In this document: piece after piece, positions 7,385 through 11,762 of the stretch
Layout of the letters: every line of letters begins with the position of its first letter
How positions within the stretch are numbered: position 1 is the first letter of the stretch
Made by a program: the position numbers and the translations under genes
DNA from: Oscillospiraceae bacterium
GTDB lineage: Bacteria > Bacillota_A > Clostridia > Oscillospirales > Oscillospiraceae
Length of the DNA stretch: 11,762 nt
Assembly (NCBI GenBank): GCA_031265965.1
Contig: JAISBX010000114.1
Coordinates: forward strand, 1-11,762
Reading direction: 5' to 3'
Notes under the pieces: model-generated
Seen by the model: only the letters and a program-made list of their open reading frames with translations
What the model was told of the DNA's origin: nothing
Databases searched by the model: none

Positions 7385-7558
7385 CAGTCCGCGCGGTTTT
7401 GGCGGCGCGGATACGCTGAAATACGCGTTATTACGCACGGTTCCAGATTTCGCGGCATGTGCTTTCTATTAAATAGAAAGTTGGCGCGGGACACGACAGA
7501 GCCGGAGGCCGGGCGGTGCCTTGGCGGCGCTCAGAACAACAAAACAGGAGGATTTTAC
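7385..7558 (+). promoter_or_regulatory. Long structured leader of rpsB
   Basis: No gene is seen in this stretch. Several inverted repeats are visible: TCCGCGC (7388-7394) pairs with GCGCGGA (7405-7411) around a 10-base loop; GCGT-TATT-ACGC forms a short hairpin within 7424-7437; and CTTTCTATT (7462-7470) pairs with AATAGAAAG (7472-7480) around one central base. A GC-rich stretch (about 7499-7530) may fold as well. The leader ends with AGGAGG (7546-7551), 7 bases before the ATG. Such a leader suits feedback control by S2, known for rpsB in other bacteria, but I recognise no named RNA family here, so the function is inference. Confidence 0.45.
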
Positions 7559-8377
<819 letters not shown>

Positions 8378-8396
8378 GCATAGGAGGATTATATTA

Positions 8397-9329
8397 ATGG
8401 CATTTTCTGCCGCTGACGTCAAAGAATTGCGCGAGCTCACGGGCGTTGGCATGATGGACTGCAAAAAGGCGCTTGAGGCGTCAGACGGGGATATGGAAAA
8501 AGCGGTCACCTTTTTGCGCGAGCGCGGACTTGCGGCCGCTCAGAAAAAAGCGGGGCGCATTGCCGCAGAGGGCGTCGCGTACGCCGACGTGATAGACGGC
8601 GTGGGCATCGTAGTCGAGGTCAACGCCGAAACCGACTTTGTAGCAAAGAACGATAAATTTGTCGATTTTGTCAAGGGCGTCGCGCTTGCGGCGGCGCAGA
8701 ACGCGCCGGCGGACATCAACGCGCTGCTTGACTCCCACTATCCCGGCACCGACATGACTGTGCGGGAACGCCAGCAGGAGATGGTCCTCGTGATCGGCGA
8801 GAATATAAGCGTGCGCCGTTTCGCGCGCTACACAGACGGCCTGTGCGTCCCGTATGTACATGCCGGCGGCAAGATCGGCGTTCTCGTCGTGCTGGATGTC
8901 AGCGGCATAGCGGACACAGGCGCCGTGACCGAATTCGGCAAGGACATCGCCATGCAGATCGCCGCCATGAGGCCGCTGTTCCTCGATTCCTCGTCTGTCG
9001 ACCCGTCTGAACTCGAGCGTGAACGCGAGATACAGCTAAACAAGGCCATCGAGGAAAACCGGGCAAAGAACCTGCCGGAGGACAAGGCGCGCCAGATAGC
9101 GGAGAACATGGTCAAGGGCCGTCTCAACAAATTTTTTGAGGAGATATGCCTGCTCAATCAGCCTTACGTCAAGGAGAACAAGACGACGGTCGAGCAGCAC
9201 ATGAAAGCCGTGTCGAAAGCGTTGGGCGGCGCAATCTCTATCAAGGCGTTCACGCGCTTTGAAAAGGGCGAGGGCATAGAAAAAAAGCAGGAGGACTTCG
9301 CCGCTGAAATAGCGGATCTGGTGAAGTAG
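8397..9329 (+). CDS. tsf: Translation elongation factor Ts
   Basis: EF-Ts is the guanine nucleotide exchange factor for EF-Tu. The 310-residue product starts with the UBA-like domain containing LTGVGMMDCKKAL (14-26) and ends its first core segment with the signature VNAETDFVAKN (75-85), whose TDFV contacts the EF-Tu nucleotide site. Two core subdomains and the coiled-coil region with NKFFEEICLLNQPYVK (about 242-260) follow; the length is typical. ATG 8397 has AGGAGG (8382-8387) 9 bases upstream. Cotranscription with rpsB is nearly universal. folC starts 7 bases after the stop, so it is probably in the same transcript. Confidence 0.98.
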   Translation: MAFSAADVKELRELTGVGMMDCKKALEASDGDMEKAVTFLRERGLAAAQKKAGRIAAEGVAYADVIDGVGIVVEVNAETDFVAKNDKFVDFVKGVALAAAQNAPADINALLDSHYPGTDMTVRERQQEMVLVIGENISVRRFARYTDGLCVPYVHAGGKIGVLVVLDVSGIADTGAVTEFGKDIAMQIAAMRPLFLDSSSVDPSELEREREIQLNKAIEENRAKNLPEDKARQIAENMVKGRLNKFFEEICLLNQPYVKENKTTVEQHMKAVSKALGGAISIKAFTRFEKGEGIEKKQEDFAAEIADLVK

Positions 9330-9336
9330 GCTCCCT

Positions 9337-10611
9337 ATGGGCATCGAATCCACACTCGAATATATCCACAGTGTCAAGTGGCAAGGCAGCAAGCCCGGGC
9401 TGGAACGGACGCGTGCGCTCCTTGCAGCGCTCGGGAACCCCGAAAAGAAGCTCCGCTTCGTCCATGTATCCGGCACCAACGGCAAGGGCAGCGTGTGCGC
9501 GTGCATGCAGTCTGTCCTCACACGCGCTGGATATGTGACGGGGCTGTACACATCGCCCCACCTATTCAAAGTCAACGAACGGCTGCAGGTGGACGGCATA
9601 CAGATAAGCAACGCTGAACTCGAGTCTCTTACTGACAAAATACGGCCGTTTGCCGATGCCATGAGCGACTCCCCAACCGAATTTGAACTCATAACGGCGC
9701 TTGCGATGGAGTTCTTTCTCCTTAAAAAATGCGACGTCGTTGTGCTGGAAGCGGGCATGGGCGGCGAACTCGACTCGACAAACGTAATAGACACGCCAGA
9801 CGCGGCCGTGATAACGGCCATAGGGCTTGACCACACTGCGGAACTCGGGCCGTCTCTTGCCGAAATAGCCTCCGCAAAAGCCGGGATAATCAAACCCGGA
9901 GGGCTTGTCGCCGTCGACGGCGGGCAGGCAGAGGCGGTGGCGGTGTTTGAAGACAAGTGCCGCACCGTCGGCGCTGAACTGCGCAAAGTCGATTTTGCGC
10001 GTCTTACAGTCAATAGCGCCGGTCTCGACGCCACTTTCTTCGATTACGGCCGCTTAAAAAACCTCGAAATGCCGCTAATAGGCACCTATCAGCCGAAAAA
10101 CGCGGCACTTGCGATAACCGCCCTCTACTGTCTGCGTGAACGCGGCTATTCCATATCCGACAGCGCCGTCGCCGAAGGCCTGCGGACCGTGCGATGGCCG
10201 GGGCGTTTTGAGATATTGCGCCGCAGCCCCGTTTTCGTCTTGGACGGCGCTCATAACGTCCAAGGAGCGGAGGCGGCGGCAAAAAGCCTCAGGGACATCT
10301 TCGCCGGCCATAAATTCATTTTTATCATAGGAATTATGGCGGACAAGGACGCAAAGGCAATGATAGATTGCCTGTCGCCGCTTGCGCACGAGTTCATAGC
10401 CACGCGCCCTGCGGTCGCGCGCGCCATGGATGCCCGCTCCTTGGCAGCGCTTTTGGAGCGCGGCGGGCTGCCCGCAACGGCACGCGAATCGATAGATGGT
10501 GCCGTTGCGACAGCCCTCGATAGGGCGCGGCGCGGCGGGTTCCCTGTTTGCGCGCTCGGCTCGCTCTACTTTTCGAGCGATATTCGGCGGGCTGTTGAAA
10601 AATTTTCTTGA
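9337..10611 (+). CDS. folC: Bifunctional folylpolyglutamate synthase / dihydrofolate synthase
   Basis: FolC adds glutamate to folates (and usually also to dihydropteroate) using ATP, in the Mur ligase fold. The 424-residue product has LEYIHSVKWQGSKPGLERT (7-25), the P-loop VSGTNGKGS (44-52), LYTSPHL (70-76), LEAGMGGELDSTN (137-149), LDHTAELG (164-171), KAGI with the probable carbamylated lysine K181, TYQPKNAALAI (250-260), WPGRFEIL (287-294) and FVLDGAHN (300-307). The ATG lies 7 bases after the tsf stop and has only a poor Shine-Dalgarno (GTAGG), which points to coupling or read-on from tsf. folC is more often next to valS; placement after tsf is unusual. One activity or both cannot be told from sequence alone. 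Confidence 0.96.
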   Translation: MGIESTLEYIHSVKWQGSKPGLERTRALLAALGNPEKKLRFVHVSGTNGKGSVCACMQSVLTRAGYVTGLYTSPHLFKVNERLQVDGIQISNAELESLTDKIRPFADAMSDSPTEFELITALAMEFFLLKKCDVVVLEAGMGGELDSTNVIDTPDAAVITAIGLDHTAELGPSLAEIASAKAGIIKPGGLVAVDGGQAEAVAVFEDKCRTVGAELRKVDFARLTVNSAGLDATFFDYGRLKNLEMPLIGTYQPKNAALAITALYCLRERGYSISDSAVAEGLRTVRWPGRFEILRRSPVFVLDGAHNVQGAEAAAKSLRDIFAGHKFIFIIGIMADKDAKAMIDCLSPLAHEFIATRPAVARAMDARSLAALLERGGLPATARESIDGAVATALDRARRGGFPVCALGSLYFSSDIRRAVEKFS

Positions 10612-10636
10612 TTTTTTTCGCGTGCGGTGTTACAAT
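10608..10636 (+). promoter_or_regulatory. Promoter of rpsT
   Basis: A -35 TTGATT (10608-10613), overlapping the folC stop codon, and a -10 TACAAT (10631-10636, 5 of 6) are separated by 17 bases; TGT before the -10 is an extended element. The start would be near 10643, giving a leader of about 61 bases in which GGAC (10639-10642) can pair with GTCC (10649-10652). The layout matches the rpsB and dnaA promoters. Confidence 0.7.
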
Positions 10637-10703
10637 GCGGACTATATGTCCATTATGTGGTCCCGCTGATATATAATTTTTCTCACGAAAGGGGGGAATA
10701 GGC

Positions 10704-10967
10704 GTGCCAAATATTAAATCTGCGTCGAAGAGGGTTCTAATCGCAAAAAAAAATAACGCGAGAAACAAGGCGGCCAAGTCGCAAATGAAGACGAACCTAA
10801 AAAAGTTTGAGTCCGCAGTGTCCGGCGGCGACAAAAACGCGGCGGCGAGCGCATACAAGGTTGCCGTAAAGACTGTTGACCGCGCTGCAGCGCACGGTTT
10901 CATCCACAAAAACAACGCGGCGCATAAAAAGAGCAGTCTGACGGTCAGACTGAATAATATGCAGTAA
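10704..10967 (+). CDS. rpsT: 30S ribosomal protein S20
   Basis: S20 is a small basic helical protein that binds 16S rRNA early in 30S assembly. The 87-residue product starts with the family hallmark MPNIKSASKRVL and carries the later block GFIHKNNAAHKKS (70-82); lysine and asparagine are abundant. The start is GTG at 10704, with a strong AAAGGGGGG (10688-10696) 7 bases upstream; GTG directly before PNIKSA leaves no other choice. The gene has its own promoter and is followed by several inverted repeats and a terminator, so it appears monocistronic. rpsT next to dnaA is not a usual neighbourhood. Confidence 0.97.
   Translation: MPNIKSASKRVLIAKKNNARNKAAKSQMKTNLKKFESAVSGGDKNAAASAYKVAVKTVDRAAAHGFIHKNNAAHKKSSLTVRLNNMQ
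10934..10952. repeat. Perfect 9+1+9 inverted repeat inside the rpsT 3' end
   Basis: CAGTCTGAC, one central G, then GTCAGACTG. It lies in coding sequence (codons for SSLTVRL). As RNA it would form an 8-pair stem with a 3-base loop, without a T-run directly after it. Confidence 0.8.
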
Positions 10968-10983
10968 TGTTTGCATATTTTTT
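10956..10983 (+). terminator. AT-rich hairpin with T-run across the rpsT stop codon
   Basis: AATATGCA (10956-10963) pairs with TGCATATT (10972-10979) around an 8-base loop containing the stop codon; T6 (10978-10983) overlaps the end of the stem. The layout resembles an intrinsic terminator, but with only two G:C pairs it should be weak. A second TGCATAT copy follows at 10983-10989. Confidence 0.35.
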
Positions 10984-10989
10984 GCATAT

Positions 10990-11045
10990 ACGATAATTTC
11001 ACTGAATATTGTGTTTCATTTCGCACTATTCAGCGAAATTATCGT
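10990..11045. repeat. 19-base inverted repeat between rpsT and dnaA
   Basis: The arms 10990-11008 and 11027-11045 are complementary at 18 of 19 positions around an 18-base spacer, which itself can pair GTG (11011-11013) with CAC (11024-11026). The only mismatch is A11001 against C11034. The stem is AT-rich and lacks a T-run, so it does not look like an intrinsic terminator. It may be a protein-binding site, a 3' stabilising hairpin, or part of an RNA on either strand; nothing in the sequence decides this. Confidence 0.75.
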
Positions 11046-11092
11046 GCGGCGGCACAAACGGAGGGCACCCACGAATAATAACGTAAACTCGA

Positions 11093-11130
11093 CGTTTGAA
11101 ACGGCTCCGCCCTTTTCAAACGATTTTTTT
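11093..11130 (+). terminator. Intrinsic terminator downstream of rpsT
   Basis: CGTTTGAAA (11093-11101) pairs perfectly with TTTCAAACG (11114-11122), with an inner GGC/GCC pairing around a TCC loop, followed by A and T7 (11124-11130). This is a standard Rho-independent terminator. It lies 126 bases past the rpsT stop and directly before the dnaA -35 box, separating rpsT from dnaA transcription. Confidence 0.85.
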
Positions 11131-11131
11131 C

Positions 11132-11160
11132 TTGCTCTTTCCGCTGTATTTTGGTAGAAT
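11132..11160 (+). promoter_or_regulatory. Promoter of dnaA
   Basis: A -35 TTGCTC (11132-11137) and a -10 TAGAAT (11155-11160, 5 of 6) are 17 bases apart, with TGG before the -10 as an extended element. The predicted start is near 11167, about 51 bases ahead of the ATG. The -35 is weak, so the extended -10 probably matters. I saw no DnaA box with 8 or more of 9 matches over the promoter, so classic autoregulation is not evident. Confidence 0.65.
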
Positions 11161-11217
11161 GCGTAATATGCCTTAACAGCGTGTACACATGACAATATAC
11201 TAAGGGGCGTTTTATCC

Positions 11218-11762
11218 ATGAATTCAGCTGTCGATGTCTGGCAAAGCGTTAAAAAAATTCTAAGCGACGACCTCACAAGCACCGCCATTTCTACGTGGTT
11301 TGACGACTGCGAAGTAGTTGAAATAGGCGCTGACAGCCTGACGCTCCGCGCGTCCACGCCATTCAAAGGCAACATAATAAGCCGCTATAAAAACCACATA
11401 AAAAAAGCCCTCTTCGAGTTGTTCTCTTGCGAATTCGACGTTATGTTCATATACAATTCGCCCGAAATGTCCAATAACTCCCAAAAACGCGCTCCTGTGG
11501 ATTTAACAACTGACACAGAAGACGAAGAGGACTTCACGTTCGATCGCTTTGTAGTTGGAAATTCGAATAAATTCGCGCACGCTGCCGCGCTCGGTGTCGC
11601 TGGAGGGCAGCGGAAGGACTATAATCCCCTCTTTATATACGGAAATTCAGGCCTTGGCAAAACTCATCTGCTCCACGCCATACGCCACTCAATCATGCTC
11701 AGCCATCCCGAGTATAACATTGTCAGCCTTACGGGAGAATTCTTTACAAATGAGCTTATTCA
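11218..11762 (+). CDS. dnaA: Chromosomal replication initiator DnaA, N-terminal part
   Basis: DnaA opens the origin of replication as an ATP-bound oligomer. The window holds 181 codons; the rest (AAA+ remainder and DNA-binding domain IV) lies past the right edge. Domain I covers about 1-80 (VDVWQSVKKIL, TWFDD). Domain II is a short acidic linker of about 25 residues, ending TDTEDEED. Domain III begins with FTFDRFVVGNSNKFAHAAA (106-124) and contains NPLFIYG (136-142) and the Walker A GNSGLGKT (142-149). ATG 11218 has AAGGGG (11202-11207) 10 bases upstream. Composition is clearly poorer in G+C than the left operon (sample 60-base rows 38-52% here against 67-72% in cdsA). The identification is firm. 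Confidence 0.97.
   Translation, partial: MNSAVDVWQSVKKILSDDLTSTAISTWFDDCEVVEIGADSLTLRASTPFKGNIISRYKNHIKKALFELFSCEFDVMFIYNSPEMSNNSQKRAPVDLTTDTEDEEDFTFDRFVVGNSNKFAHAAALGVAGGQRKDYNPLFIYGNSGLGKTHLLHAIRHSIMLSHPEYNIVSLTGEFFTNELI

Noticed and set aside
7367..7558. N-terminal extension of rpsB
   Set aside because: An open frame reaches an ATG at 7367, but that ATG would precede the predicted -10 box. S2 proteins begin at MAVVTMKQ, next to the strong AGGAGG.
9036..10034. 332-codon open frame on the minus strand
   Set aside because: It is antisense to the tsf end and folC, both clear genes. The Ser/Arg-rich translation resembles no family.
10672..10677. Perfect TATAAT upstream of rpsT
   Set aside because: No acceptable -35 lies 16-18 bases upstream (TCCATT), and transcription from it would start next to the ribosome binding site. 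The upstream promoter at 10608-10636 is better.
10394..11026. 210-codon open frame on the minus strand across rpsT
   Set aside because: It is antisense to the folC end and rpsT, and no ribosome binding site or family motif was seen. The hydrophobic stretch arises from the Lys/Asn-rich rpsT complement.

Overview
This is a GC-rich window with a dense set of bacterial housekeeping genes. Strong AGGAGG-type ribosome binding sites, sigma-A-like promoters, the MEP isoprenoid route and the protein sequences fit a member of the Bacillota, probably an uncultured clostridial lineage. That assignment is inference; no marker in the window fixes a genus. Isoleucine is often encoded by ATA, which is odd for DNA this rich in G+C.

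The left half (1-6144) is one tight minus-strand operon read from right to left: pyrH (UMP kinase), frr (ribosome recycling factor), uppS (undecaprenyl diphosphate synthase), cdsA (CDP-diacylglycerol synthase), dxr (DXP reductoisomerase), rseP (site-2 protease) and ispG (HMBPP synthase, cut by the left edge only a few codons before its end). From frr onward the genes overlap or lie within 3 bases of each other. The operon joins precursor supply (dxr and ispG feed IPP), lipid carrier synthesis (uppS), phospholipid precursor (cdsA), membrane proteolysis (rseP) and translation (frr). A near-consensus promoter at 6194-6222 drives it.

The right half (6234-11762) is all on the plus strand: xdhC (molybdenum-hydroxylase maturation factor), rpsB-tsf-folC (S2, EF-Ts, folylpolyglutamate synthase), rpsT (S20) and the first 181 codons of dnaA. 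Each transcription unit has its own recognisable promoter. All four plus-strand promoters carry a TGn extended -10, and the three serving rpsB, rpsT and dnaA share an exact 17-base spacer. rpsB has a leader of about 174 bases with several inverted repeats.

In many bacteria rpsB-tsf-pyrH-frr-uppS-cdsA-dxr-rseP form one co-directional block. Here the block is broken between tsf and pyrH, the halves diverge, and xdhC sits at the break. The 250-base gap between rpsT and dnaA holds a run of inverted repeats, a convincing intrinsic terminator and the dnaA promoter, but no good DnaA boxes. I found no phage, transposon, CRISPR, tRNA, rRNA or unknown multi-gene system. The unusual points are gene order, the replication-origin question, the inverted-repeat array and codon use.
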